This document shows, piece after piece, positions 12,441-23,655 of a stretch of 64,000 nucleotides of DNA (positions are counted from its first letter, which is position 1; each line of letters starts with the position of its first letter). Both the position numbers and the translations under genes were made by a program. Under the pieces are notes generated by a model, which did not search any database, was not told the origin of the DNA, and saw only the letters and a list, made by a program, of their open reading frames with translations. Source of the DNA: Pithys albifrons albifrons (Eukaryota > Chordata > Aves > Passeriformes > Thamnophilidae); contig NC_092485.1 of assembly GCF_047495875.1 (NCBI RefSeq), forward strand, positions 5,652,890-5,716,889, in the 5' to 3' direction.

Positions 12441-14344
12441 GGGGTCTGTGCCCAGGTGAACCCTCTCTCCTGCCACCCTCCAGCCTGGGCACCCTGATTT
12501 CCCCCCGTTCATTCATTCATTCATTTCTTTTTAAGCAATGCCACGTAGGCACAGAGCAGAGTGTGCCTTATCTCACAGCCACCCACATGAGAGGAGGAGC
12601 TTTGCAGCCCCGTCAGGGCTGCAGGGGAGGCAGGGAGGGCACAGCCCTGCCAGGCAGGTGGGACGTGTGTGCCGGGCACAGGAGCTGTGCCAGGGAGTTT
12701 GCGTCTGGCTCGGGGTATTCCCAGGAGCTGAGGAACAGTCAGGTGGGGATTTGACTTCAGCCTGTCTTAAAGACTTGTTGGAAGCTGTTCAGATTTCCAA
12801 ATACCTGTGCATATACATAACCTGCTCTGAATAACACGCTGCTCTCGGCGTGCTCTGATTTTATCCCCCCCTTTTTCCATCCCCCTTTTCCAGGTGTTTC
12901 AGAGCCCCAGACTGAACTGGGGGACTGGAGCTGTTCTGCTGTGCTGCTCCAGCTCTTTCTCCACAAACACGGCCCTCTGGAAGCCCCACAAGTGCCCCAG
13001 TTTGGGCTCTGCCTCAGCACATGAAACTCCCAAGTTTGGTGGAAGGCAAAGGGCCTTTTCTGTTCCCAAAAGCACCAGAGCTGCGTTCGGGAGGTCGGGA
13101 AGGAAGGGGGAGTGCTGCTGGAGAAGCAAATCCAAACATAACCCTGGAAAAACATTCCACTCAAATTAATTATTAGCAGTGAAACAGCGTTTTATTTTTT
13201 AAAGAGAAAGGAAAATATTGTGCTGAGCTGAGAAAAAAGAGGGAGGTCTGCCAGCCCTGGAGTGTGTTTATGCTGGGGCTTGTTGCAGCTCTCAGTGCTG
13301 GGTTGGTGACAGAGCCCAGCTGGCCCAGCCCAGCCCTCTCTGTGCTCTCCAAGGGCTTTGCTCTCTCTGCACCCAAAAAAGGGCCGCGTTTCCCGTCCCG
13401 GCGCTCCTGACGTGGCTGTTCCGAGCACGTCACAGCCACAGCTCCTCGGCAGGAAGGAGCTGGAAGGGCTTCTGCAAAACAAGTGACGTGGGAGCAGGCA
13501 CAGAGCACAGCAAAGCCTCCCAGCAGGGCAGGGCAGGGGCAGCAGAGCCGCTTCCAAACAAGGACATCCCTCTGTGCCCGGGCACTGCCACAGCCTGGGA
13601 GCCCCAGGGGTGCCAGGTGGGCACAGCCTGGTCTGGGGGTTTATGGAGATGGCATGAGAGCAAAGGGGGTGCCAGGGTGCCTGAAAGAGGGGTTGCATCC
13701 AGCCTGGAAGGGAGGAAGGAATGGAGGGGAGGCACAGGGAGCAGCTCTCTGGGTCCCAATTCAGGGCATCTGGTTCTTTCCTCATAGATAATGGGCATTG
13801 TTGGCCTGAGATGGATTGGAAAACAGGTCATGTTCCATGTCCCAGCTACAGGTGGGGCAAGAGGGTGTTCACTTCCCTGTGGGTGAAATAAAGGGTCAGC
13901 AGACCGAAGGGGAGCCCCTTCACAGCCCCATTCCCAGCTCTGCTCCATGAGAAGAAATTATGGCTGTTACAAGACATTATAATGCAAACACTTTTACTTC
14001 CTCCTCTCCCCCCAAGCCCTGGCAGCCTCTCAGGGCTCTCTCTGCCCCGGGGCAGCCCCAGGAGAGTCCCTGGAGTGAAAGGCAGGAATACAGGATTAAA
14101 CTGAGGGCAATGCCCCCCTGCAGCCTCCCCCCTGCCACAGCAGCCCAGGCAGAGCCACACTGGGTTCCCACGCCGATCCCAGAGCTCCCTCCCTGCAGCA
14201 CAGTCCTGAGCCACCAGTAACTGGCAGTTCCTTTGAGGAATTTCACTTTTATTGCTTTCAAGTTCACCGCAGTTCTCAGCCTGAATGGATTTTCTCTCAT
14301 GTCTACAATATTCAGAATTATTTGCTGAATCTGCTCAGAGTGAC
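12441..14344. other. non-coding stretch with short ATTC repeat
   Basis: Holds an ATTC tetranucleotide run near 12508-12527 and GC-rich unique DNA. The segment 13757-13842 recurs at 15684-15769. No exon was recognised. A 197-codon minus-strand open frame at 13192-13785 looks like a GC-driven chance frame. Confidence 0.5.
13757..13842 (+). repeat. dispersed duplicate segment, copy 1
   Basis: About 86 bases (CCAATTCAGGGCATCTGGTT ... ACAGGTCATGTTCCATG) that recur in the same orientation at 15684-15769 with roughly 85-90 percent identity by eye. It matches no retroposon I recognise. Confidence 0.75.
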
Positions 14345-14600
14345 CCACAAAATCACAGCCTGGTTTGGAGTGGAAGGGACCTCAAAGATCAAAGATCATC
14401 AGCTTGTTCCCAGCCTCTGACCTGGGACAGGAGCCTCCTGTATCCCTGAGCTCATGGAAGGAAAGGCTCTTTCAGAGGTGCTGCTGTACCTTCCTCAGCT
14501 CCATTCCCACCCCTGGACACGCTCCAGCCCCTCAGTATCCTTCCTGTCCTGGGGGGCTCAGACTGGACATGGGATTCAGAGTCTGGAATTCTGGGGCCCC
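14345..14600 (-). mobile_element. CR1-type LINE 3' fragment
   Basis: Antisense CR1 remnant. It starts with a degraded 3' end (GGAAGGGACCTCAAAGATCA, with a local duplication of AAAGATCA) and continues into the typical upstream portion (CTCCAGCCCCTCAGTATCCT, GGGGGGCTCAGACTGGACAT). Confidence 0.75.
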
Positions 14601-17089
14601 ATAAACTCTACACCCTTAAGAGGCATAAACTGCCAACCCTCACCCTGGATCTTGAGACACATTCAAAATATTCTCAATTTCTGGGTTCATTCCTGAGGTT
14701 CCTTCATTTTCAAAAGGCTTTTTAGGCTTTTTAGGCTTTGAGGCTTTTCCCCTCTGCTGCACCAACCTGAGGGAATGGGATATACAGGCAAAGGAGCTCC
14801 TGCTTTCCCAGAAACCTTGAGTGGGAAAAAGGAGACAAACCCCATCCTGCAAGATTTAGAAACAAAACTGTTCTTTCAAAACAAGGCTTGTGGCTGAGTG
14901 TGGGGCCAGAGATAATGGCTCTGCTGGAACTGAGGCCACGTTTCCCTGCTCAGGAAGGCTCAGCTGGGGGCTCAGCCCGACCTCGGGGCTATTTTAAGCC
15001 GTGGAGGTTGAAGGGCACCTGGAGCTGCTGCTTCAGGAGGGAATGTTTTATTTAAAGACTATTTGGTTGCTCCAACTTCCAGGGCCCAAAATGCTATTGA
15101 ATTATTTTTAAAACCTTCCTTCTAATGCAGCAGGAATGTTGGTGGGTGTGAGAGGAGCTGGTGCCCTGGGGAGGGTGTGAGGGGGGGTCCACATCCATCT
15201 TTAGACACCTAAATTTTATTTTCCTGGTTCCTTGGCTTTCCAGCCACTGGAAGCACAGGATCAGCTGCTCCCCCTCCCTGCCTGGGTTGTCTCAGCAACA
15301 GTTGCCTCAGTACTCGTGCTGTGTCCTGTAAATGTTTAATGGGAAGCTTATCTCTCTTACCTCCCCAGCTGGCTCAGGTTATTGAGCTTGTGAACGTGGA
15401 TTAATTGGAATGGGCAGATGTTGGCTAACCAGAAAAAGAGCTTAGTAAGTAATTAGATGAGCTGGGATGGTGGTGTGGGGGCAGAGCATCCTCTGAGGGG
15501 TTCAGAGGGAAAAGGACAGGGCTGAAAGGAAGTTCCTGTGCCCTGCTCAAGGTCCTGGTGAGGACCAGACCTCCTGAGCGCTGGGTGAGGTGCAGGACAG
15601 TGTCCCAACTCCGTGTCCAGCCCAGTGGCAGCCACAGCTCAGAGAGGGATTAGCCCCCAGTGCTCCCAGTTTGTCTCAGCTCCCAATCCAGGGCATCTGG
15701 CTCTTTCCTGACAGATAATGGGGATTGTCAGGGCGAGATGGATGGGGAAAACAGGTCATGTTCCATGATTGAACCTGCCACTTGGAACCCTGACTGCAGG
15801 GAGTTCAAGATCTGTGTGCTCAGGGCTGATATTTTTCTAAATAATAGATTATATTAGTTCAGGCTGTAACATGCATTACCAATCTTAAGTGGATTTTTGA
15901 AGATTAAATGCTTTAATAAATCCAATTTTTAAAAGATCAGACTATGAAAAAATTTCATGGAACATAAGGACCATAAAAACAACAAAAAATCCAGAGCAGC
16001 TGAAATGAAGCTCGTTATCCCTGTGATATTCCCTCAGCTAAAACAACACCCATGTGCAAGTCCCTTCATGCACATCCAACCCTTCTGCAGCTCCTTTTGC
16101 CCACCTGGACACACCTTTGTGGAGCACAGACAGCTCTGCAGGCAGGTGAGTTGTGAATCCATTTCAAACACAGGAGCCTTTCCAAGGCCTGTTCTCACTT
16201 GCTGACAGACTAGGAAATAATTCAGGGACTAACACTTGGATACAGGACTTGGTGGGAGGATCTGCAGCCCATTCCCAGGCACACAGAGCACCCTCAGCCC
16301 TGGAGTTCACCCCAACAGGGAGCTGGGGAAGGCACTGGCTCCATCCTGAGCCCCAGGCAATGGAAGGCAGATCCCTGCAGTGCAGAGTCAAGGTCTATTT
16401 GGGGAACAGAAGGGTTAGAAATCGAGTTTGAGTGTTTCACAACATCAGAGAAGCTCGAGATTTGTTTACAGAGCCTAATTATAGCAGTTTAGTGCCAAGA
16501 GAGAATAAGGGAAGATGAAAGATGTGCTGTGAGGGAAAAATAAACAATGGGCGATGGCAGCACTGCATCAAATCCTCATGAAAAAACTCCTCGAAGTCCT
16601 TATAAAATATCCCTGGGGACAAAAGGTGAACAAGTGACACTCCAGAAGTAGCGGGGTGGGAAATGGCTGCAGCATTTCGTAATCCGAGTGAGTCAGAGGT
16701 GGTATTTCTGGGAATGTGCATGCAGGAGGCAGGAATGGTCGGTATCTGAAAATCAGCACTTCTTTAGTTCCACTCAATGAGCTGTGAAGAGAAGGGAAAT
16801 CAAATGCCAGGGGAGGATGGTGTGAAGCAGAGCAGATCCAGCCGTTGGAACAAGTTGTTGGGACTGGGGAAAGCAGTTTAAAAATAGAGATCTTTCAACA
16901 AACGAGCTGGTGGCATGAGAATCAGAGAGGTGAGTCTCACCTGGCTGCCCTGAACAGGACACAGGAGTGCCCTGGCCAAGACTTGTTATCTTTGGGAGGA
17001 GGGAATTTCAGAAGCTTCAGGGCTTTCTTGCCATGACTGTGAACAAAACCAGATGCCGGATATTTGCTGCCCATCCCGTGCTCCTGGAC
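14601..17089. other. non-coding stretch with AT-rich blocks
   Basis: No exon was recognised. 15310-15450 is an AT-rich block with GGATTAATTGGAA and AAGTAATTAGATGAGCTGG, a candidate conserved regulatory element. 15840-16000 is a second AT-rich block. Confidence 0.45.
15684..15769 (+). repeat. dispersed duplicate segment, copy 2
   Basis: Second copy of the segment at 13757-13842 (CCAATCCAGGGCATCTGGCT ... ACAGGTCATGTTCCATG). The copies are about 1.9 kb apart in direct orientation. Confidence 0.75.
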
Positions 17090-17255
17090 AGAACGTGTGG
17101 GTGGTGGAGTCCCCGCCCCTGGAGGTGTCCGAGGAATGACTGGACGTGGCACTCAGAGCTCAGGGCTGGATGACAAAGTGGGGGGATTGGGCACAGGGTG
17201 GACTCGATGGTCTGGGAGGGCTTTTCCAGCCTAAATGACTCCATGATCCTGCGTT
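17090..17255 (+). mobile_element. CR1-type LINE 3' fragment
   Basis: Sense CR1 3' end. It shows the motifs GTGGCACTCAGAGCTCAGGG, GGGCACAGGGTGGACTCGAT and a terminal CCTAAATGACTCCATGATCC. The same subfamily end occurs at 41635-41915 and 62820-63300. Confidence 0.8.
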
Positions 17256-18189
17256 CCATGGCAGGCAATGGTGCTGGAACTTCAGCCAAGGCTTCCACAG
17301 GATGGATCTCATGGCAGCTACAACCTGTGTCTTGAAGCTCCACCGAATGATCCGTTTGGAGGAACAGAGGGAGATTTGGAGCAGGCCAGCCCCAGCCCCC
17401 TCTCAAAGCCCTTGGTGAGGCAGCTGAGCAGATGCCAATCCTGCTGGTGTCCCAGCCACGTCCCTGCACAGCTCCTGCCACACCACCAGCCCCACCAGCT
17501 CCGTGTGCTGCCCAGGGAAGGACACGGGGGGGTTCCATGACTGGGAGGTGGCAGAGCCCCTTTTCCTGGCATTGGGCTGTAGTGGCAGCAGCCACAGCCA
17601 GTGCACCCAGAGCAGGCTGGCTGGGGGCCAGGACTGCACATATTTGGCTGCTGACACTGTGGTTGTATTTTCTTCATTCTGTCACACTCCTGGAGAGGGG
17701 ACAGTTTATCCAAGAAGGTCAGTAGTGCCCAAGTACAGCTCAGTTATTAAAAGCTGTTAAGCCACTGAGAGACTGGCAACATCACCACGGGAGGCCCAGA
17801 CAGGTCTCTTTAAACTGGCTCCATGATTAAATGATGCTCCATGAATCCCTAATCAGGTTTTGGCTTGCACGGTCTATTCTTTCCCCTGTGTGTCCAGCTC
17901 AGCTCCAATTAGTTTATATATTTAAACTGACCCCTCAAACACATTTTCCTGCACTAAATACTTACTGTGCTGCTAAGGAAAGGCAGAAGAGACAGAAACT
18001 GAGCTTAAATGCTTTGTTAGATGTATAAGCAGGTGAGTTAAACACTTGAGATGGCCCAAAAGGATGGATTTAATCTGTACTCTGCCCAGGCAGGGGATGC
18101 TCTGCTGTAGGAGATGAGATTCCTGAGCATGCAAATAAAATGACTGTGTCTTAGTTGGCATCCTGGCATGGTGAGAAGTTGGGCAGGTT
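17256..18189. other. non-coding stretch, no gene seen
   Basis: No recognised exon. 17740-18170 is AT-rich (CCAATTAGTTTATATATTTA, and ACTAAATACTTACTGTG) and may be a conserved non-coding block. Confidence 0.4.
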
Positions 18190-18460
18190 TTTGGACTCTT
18201 TCACACTAAGCCAGTCATGTCTTAGAGATGGTCTTTGGAAAATGGCCTTAAGGTAAAGAAAAGCAGCTTTAGATTAGATATTGGGAAGAAATTCCTCCCT
18301 GTGAGGGTGGGCAGGCCCTGGCACAGGATGCCCAGAGAAGCTGTGGCTGCCCCAGCCCTGGAAATGATCCAGGCCAGGTTGGACAGGGCTTGGAGCAACA
18401 TGGACTAGTGGAAGGTGTCCCAGCCCAAACCAGTCTGTGACTCTTTGATTCTATGTCTTA
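18190..18460 (+). mobile_element. CR1-type LINE 3' fragment
   Basis: Sense CR1 3' region with the motifs GGGAAGAAATTCCTCCCTGT, AGAAGCTGTGGCTGCCCCAG and TGGAAGGTGTCCCAGCCCAA, ending in the CTTTGATTCTATG terminus. It lies just beyond the 3' end of the minus-strand chitinase gene. Confidence 0.85.
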
Positions 18461-18830
18461 TGTAGGTTTTACAGCCCTGGAGAAACAAATTGCCTTTATC
18501 CTGGTTATTTTCCTGTTGCAAGGACAAAGTGCTCCATTCCTATATGAAAGTGCTAAAAAAAATTCCTCCTAATCCCAGTTCTGTATTTGCGATTAAACAG
18601 AAAGGAGTAACAACTCCTCTTTCTGGCCTGCAAGCACATTTCTTCCTGAACTGATCCCAGAAGACCCGAGGACATCTCTGCATCCAGAGGGCTGGGAAGA
18701 GCGGGCAACATTGACCCCTGCTGTCTGCGCTTTTAATTGCTGGAGTTCCCAGGCACAGCCTGCCAGGCTCTGTGAACTCGAGAGCGTGAAACGAGTTAAA
18801 ACAGAGAGGATTGTTTCGTTTGCAGAAAGC

Positions 18831-18836
18831 TTTATT
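18831..18836 (-). promoter_or_regulatory. CHIA: polyadenylation signal of the left chitinase
   Basis: AATAAA on the minus strand, inside AATAAAGCTTTCTGCAAA. The same 18-base context is found at the 3' end of the right chitinase (28441), so the 3'-UTR end predates the duplication. Confidence 0.85.
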
Positions 18837-18839
18837 TGT

Positions 18840-19015
18840 GCATTCTTGTTGTGAGCAATTAGATCAGAGGGGTCTGTTGGCTGGAACAGGGTTGGGATCT
18901 TCGTGGCCAGTCCCCTGAATTGTTGCTTGCATGCTTAGGAGCTACAGGAACTTGAGGGCTGGACTGCTCACAGGTCTTGCAGCCTGAAGAGAACATCAGG
19001 AAGCAGTTTGGCTTT
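18840..19015 (-). pseudogene. relic of the chitin-binding last exon in the left chitinase
   Basis: On the minus strand a good acceptor (TTCTCTTCAG) at about 19000 precedes 124 bases. Read in the phase expected from the preceding donor, these give GCKTCEQSSPQVPV... to a stop near 18875. The next bases (CTCTGATCTAATTG) align with the post-stop sequence of the right gene. The segment for the Gly/Ser linker and the six-cysteine CBM14 domain is missing. Since the upstream exon already ends translation (TAA at 19143-19145), this exon can only be 3' UTR. Its boundaries are inferred from comparison with the right gene. Confidence 0.7.
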
Positions 19016-19142
19016 GGGAAGGGATCCTGTTTGTAAAGGACCCTCCTCCCTCCATGGCCCCGCGGCATTCTAAGCACTCCAGCTCTTGGGAGCTGCTGGA
19101 GTGACACAAACCCCGTGTTCCTGCCCAGAACTCACCACTGGC

Positions 19143-22087
19143 TTACAGCCCAAGGCCCTTCTTCAGGGTGGAGATCAGGGGGTATTTGCCTTCATGGCAG
19201 AAAGTGCCAGTGAAGTCATCCAGGTCGATGGTCCAAACCATGGCACCTCCAAAGTTGTTCTGCTTCAGCCAGTCCACCTGTTGGGTGCCAGAGAGACATT
19301 CCTGATGAGAAATCCTGCAGGAGGCTCCTGCCTGATCCCCAGCACAGCCCCAACATCCCACCAGACCTTGAGGCTGAAGCTCTTCATGTTGTCGTAGCCG
19401 ATCCATTCGTTGCCCTTGTAGGCGTAGGGAACATCCTCAGGGCCATCCCAAGCCTGGGTGGCTCCAGAGTTCAGGAATGTGCAGATCTAGGAAAGAAGAG
19501 CAGAAGGGGACAAGTCAGGAAGTGACCTGCAAAAAAGGGCAGGTGGAGTTTGCACAGGCTCAGAACTCCTTGCTGGGATGTCAGAGGATTGTTGGTGCTC
19601 TGAGGGCCACACGTACCTCGTAGTAAGCCAACAGCCCAGCCTCCCTGGTGTAAGGTCCTGCTGGGCCAGGGCCAGAGCTTGGGGCACCAATGCCATTGTT
19701 GGAGGGGTTCTGCAGAGTGAAGGTCTTTCCATAGGTTGGGAATCCAACAAGCAGCTTCTGGGCTGGGGCACCGTTGTTCCTCCAGTAGTTCATGGCATAT
19801 TCCTGTAACAGCCACCACAGTTCAAGTCAGTGCCAGGATTTGTTGGCAGAGGGAGGAGCTCAGTGACAGAGGCTCCCAAGATGGACTCACAACACTGAGG
19901 GTGCCACTGCTGTACAGGGGGCTGTTCTCGCCAGTGGAGCCATCCCAGGGGCCGTGGAAGTCGTAGGTCATCACGTGGATGTAGTCCAGGTACCTGTGGA
20001 GAACATTCTCTGTGTCCTGACCTGCCCCTTCAGGGCTGGCTGTCACCTCCTGTCACAGCCCAGCCCCGCTGCCTGCACAGCCGGTTCCCCCAAGGGCTCT
20101 TTGGAGCTTGGATTTCAGCACTTCCAGAAAACCACTGCATTCCCATGGCTGATCCCAGGGTTTGCCACTCACTTCCCGAGCTCAGCGATCTCGTAGCCAG
20201 CCTGGATGGTGGACACTCCTCCAGCCACAGCCGCGGTGACCATGAGACGGGGCTGGTTGGTCTGTCTGGCTTCCTGCTCGAAGGCTGCCAGCAGTTCCTG
20301 AGGGTGCCAAGGGACTGGGCTCAGCTGGGCCATCTGGGCTCCCACTTTGCATCTGCCCAGGGCTGTGAGCAGAGCCCAAACCCACCTTAACCAGGACGGT
20401 GAAGAGCCCCTTGTCCTGGGCTGGGCTGCCCCTGGAGCCGGGGTATTCCCAGTCCAGGTCCAGCCCATCGAAGCCATACTGGCGCAGGAACCTGACCACG
20501 GAGTTGATGAAGGTCTGGCGGTTCTGGGGGGTGGAAACCATTGTGGTGAACCTGGGGAAGCAGAGCAGGAGAGAGTTGGGGTTAGACTGGGGCCTCATGC
20601 CCTTCTCCCTCCCTTTCCAGGGTGCCATTACTGGAAAAAGGTACTTTGAACATACTTTTGTGTCCCAAAATTCCATCCTCCAATGGCCAGCAGGGTCTTC
20701 AGGTTTCTGTTCCTGCAGAGGAAGGGATGAGAACCTGTGTTATTGCAAGACTTTGATGTAGCTGTGTTCACACAGGCCATGTCTTTTTGGTGGGAAACAT
20801 GAACAGCAAGTCCCTGGTACCCTGAGCCACTGTCCCCATACTCAGAGGAGCAGAGCTGTCCCCCTGCCCTGCCCTGGCCTGGCCAGAGGCAGAACAAGCC
20901 ATGCCCTTTTCTCCCAGTACATACTGGTTCTTCAGCCCATTGAAGGACTTGTAGAGGGTCTCATCATTCCATTCATAAGTGGTGATCTCATTGTTGTTCA
21001 TCCCAGCAAAGGCGTAGATCAGGTGGTTGCAGAGGTTGGGGTCGATGTTCTCGGGGGTGTATTTGCCCTCCCCAGGCCTGTACTGGGCCCAGTTGGTGAA
21101 GTAACATGTCAGCACGTAGGCAGTGCCTGCAGGGACACAGAGGAGCTCTTGGAGGGCTCAGCCTGCACTGAAGGGACACCAGAGAGTGACCTCAGGCAGA
21201 GCATCAGCACCAGATCTGCTGGGAGGGCCTGGGCAGTTTCCTGGTGGGGTCAGGAGTTCAGGGAAGGGCAGTAGGGTTGGTCATCCCGTGGTCACTGCCT
21301 GGCTCTCTGGGTCAGGAGTGGATTTGTTTCCTTCCTCCTTTGTCTCAGGGGATGTGTCAGTGTTGGAACCTCCTGAGCCCTTAAACTCAGCACTCGGCGT
21401 CTGACCCCAACTGAACCTTTGTGCTGCTGCCCCGGGAGGCAGAGGGAGGCAGGAGGGATCCCTGAGAAGGGCTGGGGCGGTGGGAGGCTCTCTGGGTGTT
21501 GGCTGTGCCACCTCTTTGCCCTGTCTGGGAGTGCTGGGGCTGGGGAGGCTCTGCAGGAGTTGCTGGACAGAAGGAGGCACCTACCGAGGTGGGCGTTGAG
21601 CAGCAGGGCCAGACCTGGGGGGACAGAATGGAAGAACAAACATGTCACTGTTTGCACTCAGAAATACAAAGTTCTTGGGCAAGACCCTGTATTCCCAAGC
21701 TCAGGCAGATGAGAATCTCTTGGGAAGATGGTAAAATCTGTGGAATGATTTCTGGGAAAGGATAGAAAAGAAACCAAGTAAGTGCCAAAGCAGAACTTGG
21801 AGTTTTAGACTTTGCTTCAAAAGCACATTTCAGTTTCCAACAGCAGTGAACTCTCTCCATGGTCAAAGCAGGAAAGATCCCCCCAACAGCAGCACTAAAG
21901 AAGAGAACTCTCCCTCCTTAAAGGAGATTGAGAAATCTTTGAGGAAAAGAGAGAGCAGCATTTTCACACCCCCACCCCCCTGTCCAGGCTCAAGTGTGGC
22001 AGGGGCAGAGCCCCCAACACTTGTGAGAAAGGCAGAGAGACCCAGGTTGAAGTGGGACTTACCGGTGAGCAGAGTGAGCTTGGCCAT
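19143..22087 (-). CDS. CHIA: acidic chitinase-like protein without chitin-binding domain (CHIA paralogue)
   Basis: Secreted glycoside hydrolase family 18 chitinase that cleaves beta-1,4 GlcNAc bonds. Coding exons (minus): 22063-22087, 21585-21614, 20925-21126, 20656-20712, 20386-20551, 20173-20297, 19891-19993, 19617-19802, 19367-19486 and 19143-19277, giving 382 residues. Residues 1-21 are a signal peptide ([14 protein letters not shown]...). The catalytic motif DGLDLDWE (133-140) is intact, as are GGWNFG and MTYDFHG. Three changes set it apart from its neighbour. Residue 49 is Asn instead of Cys. Seven codons are missing from the 103-nt seventh exon (124 nt in the neighbour). A TAA follows KKGLGL where the family continues with Gln-390, removing the linker and CBM14 domain. 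The GTGAG donor just after the TAA is still there. All splice sites are canonical and no frame is broken, so it is probably active. It could be called a chitinase-like protein, but the catalytic Glu is present. Confidence 0.93.
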
Positions 22088-22335
22088 CTTGGACCAGGAC
22101 TGAGGAGGTGCAGAACCTCTCCTGCTTTTATAGCCCTCTCCCCTCTGCTGCCAATCTTGGATCAACACAGATGGGCAAACATTACAATACTTGGCAAAGC
22201 TCAGGATCACTGAAAATGATACCAGTACAATGGGCCTGGAGGCTGCAGTGGAAAGATCAGTGGTGTTGGGTCATGCCATGTCCTGGTGTTGCAAGAGTAG
22301 GTGAAGAACCAGATTAGATTTCTTTTATTGTTTGA
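20885..22335 (-). repeat. left arm of large inverted repeat
   Basis: Covers promoter, exons 1-3 and introns 1-2 of the left chitinase. It is almost identical, in opposite orientation, to 24610-26107. The promoter part (22108-22317 against 24624-24833) shows no difference I can see. Intron 1 carries one unlike block (about 21690-21765 here, 25187-25308 in the other arm). Similarity drops sharply about 40 bases into intron 3, although later exons and some introns (for example intron 6) are still clearly related. Confidence 0.9.
22125..22132 (-). promoter_or_regulatory. TATA box of the left chitinase
   Basis: TATAAAAG on the minus strand, 38 bases upstream of the ATG at 22087, in the context GGGCTATAAAAGCAGG. 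The same sequence lies before the right chitinase. A start site would be expected near 22100. Confidence 0.85.
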
Positions 22336-22349
22336 AAGTTTGTTTTCAG

Positions 22350-22600
22350 AGACATGTTTGTGTCAGTGACTGATGGGTGAAGTGTTTGCCCTTGTGCTGC
22401 CCTTGAGTCCTTCCACAGGTGGTGGCACTGCCAAAGCAAAGGGTTGGGCTTTTCAAGGTCTTGGTCTCCTTGGCTTGGGTCTTTGCAAGGCCAGACTGAG
22501 CAGAGGTTTGTCTTCCAGCACTGGACAATTTGGAGGACAAGGGAACTGTAGGCAAAGTGTCTGTTGGGGTAGAGGGGCCTTTGGTCTGAGCTGTCTCTTG
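22350..22600 (+). repeat. repeat unit copy A in chitinase spacer
   Basis: Begins near TTTGTGTCAGTGACTGATGG and includes CCTTGAGTCCTTCCACAGGT and GGTGGCACTGCCAAAGCAAA. Direct copy at 23400-23655; shorter inverted copy at 24430-24600. Confidence 0.75.
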
Positions 22601-23399
22601 CCCACACCAGCTGAGATGGGGTCACTTCAGTGAAGTGGAGGGTGTTTTCTTATTTCTTGGAGGTCAAGCTCTACAGCAGGAAGCCCAGAGACAGAGGTGG
22701 TTGCATTTCCTCTCACACTGATCCCCTCCTCTTTTTGCTCAGAATTTTCCTAAGCAGAGAGACCTCTGCATTGCTGAGTGTTCCTGTTTCTCCTTAGGTT
22801 TCTCTGAATCTCCACTGAGTGAAATTACCCAAATGTCTCAAAAATACTCTTTCCTCATTTTTGCTTCGTCTCCTCCCCAGGTGAAGGCTCAAAGCCCTTT
22901 GGGAGGAGACAGGTGGTATCTCCCCTTCTGCACACTCAGGACTCGTGCAGATGGTGAAGACACAGCAGACACACGGCCAGAAGCTCTGCTCTGAGATGTT
23001 GCTTAATTCCTGTTGTGGTGACGTGAAGGTGACTCTCCAGGAGGTCACCCAGACTTGGCTGAATGGGAAAACAGCCTCAGAGTTGCCCATATCACATGCT
23101 GGATGCCCTGCAGATTAAAGTGTGTTGGCCTGACCCTTTGGGTTTCGTGCAGGCACTGGATATGACATGACCGATAACGGGACAACCATCTCCAAGGAGT
23201 ATTTTTCCATCGTGTTTCTTGGTTGATAAAGTAACACAGCACAAACTCAGTTGGAATAGATTGGAAAATCCCACCCCCAGTGACCTCTGGAGCCTTTTGA
23301 GGTCTGTCTTGGTGTGGAAAGGAAAGCACTTGGGGAAGACTAAAGGACCCTCATCTGTCTGCATATGGTAGTTGGTCCTTCAGGACTTTTTCTTTTGTG

Positions 23400-23655
23400 T
23401 CATCCTGGTGATGCCTCAGTGACAGATGGCTGAAGTGTTTGACCTTGTGCTGTCCTTGAGTCCTTCCACAAGTGGTGGCACTGCCAAACCAAAGGGTTGA
23501 GTTTTACAAGGGTTTGGTCTTCTTGGTGGGCCCATGTCAAGGCAGGAGTGAGCAGGGCTTGGGCTCCCAGCTCTGGGCATTTTGGAGGACATGGGAACAG
23601 GGCTCGCTCCCCGTAGGCAAAATGTTGACACTGGGGGGCCTTTGTGGCTGTCACA
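23400..23655 (+). repeat. repeat unit copy B in chitinase spacer
   Basis: Matches copy A over the whole length with scattered substitutions (CCTTGAGTCCTTCCACAAGT, GGTGGCACTGCCAAACCAAA, GGAGGACATGGGAACAG). Same orientation as copy A. Confidence 0.75.

Noticed and set aside
11929..12516. 195-codon minus and 146-codon plus frames
   Set aside because: Translations of the 38-bp minisatellite.
13192..13785. 197-codon minus-strand frame
   Set aside because: Pro/Ser/Cys-rich composition without recognisable motif; likely chance in GC-rich DNA.
22108..22317. 69-codon frame repeated identically at 24624-24833 on the opposite strand
   Set aside because: It lies in the duplicated chitinase promoter, antisense to the genes. 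Identity reflects DNA duplication, not protein conservation.
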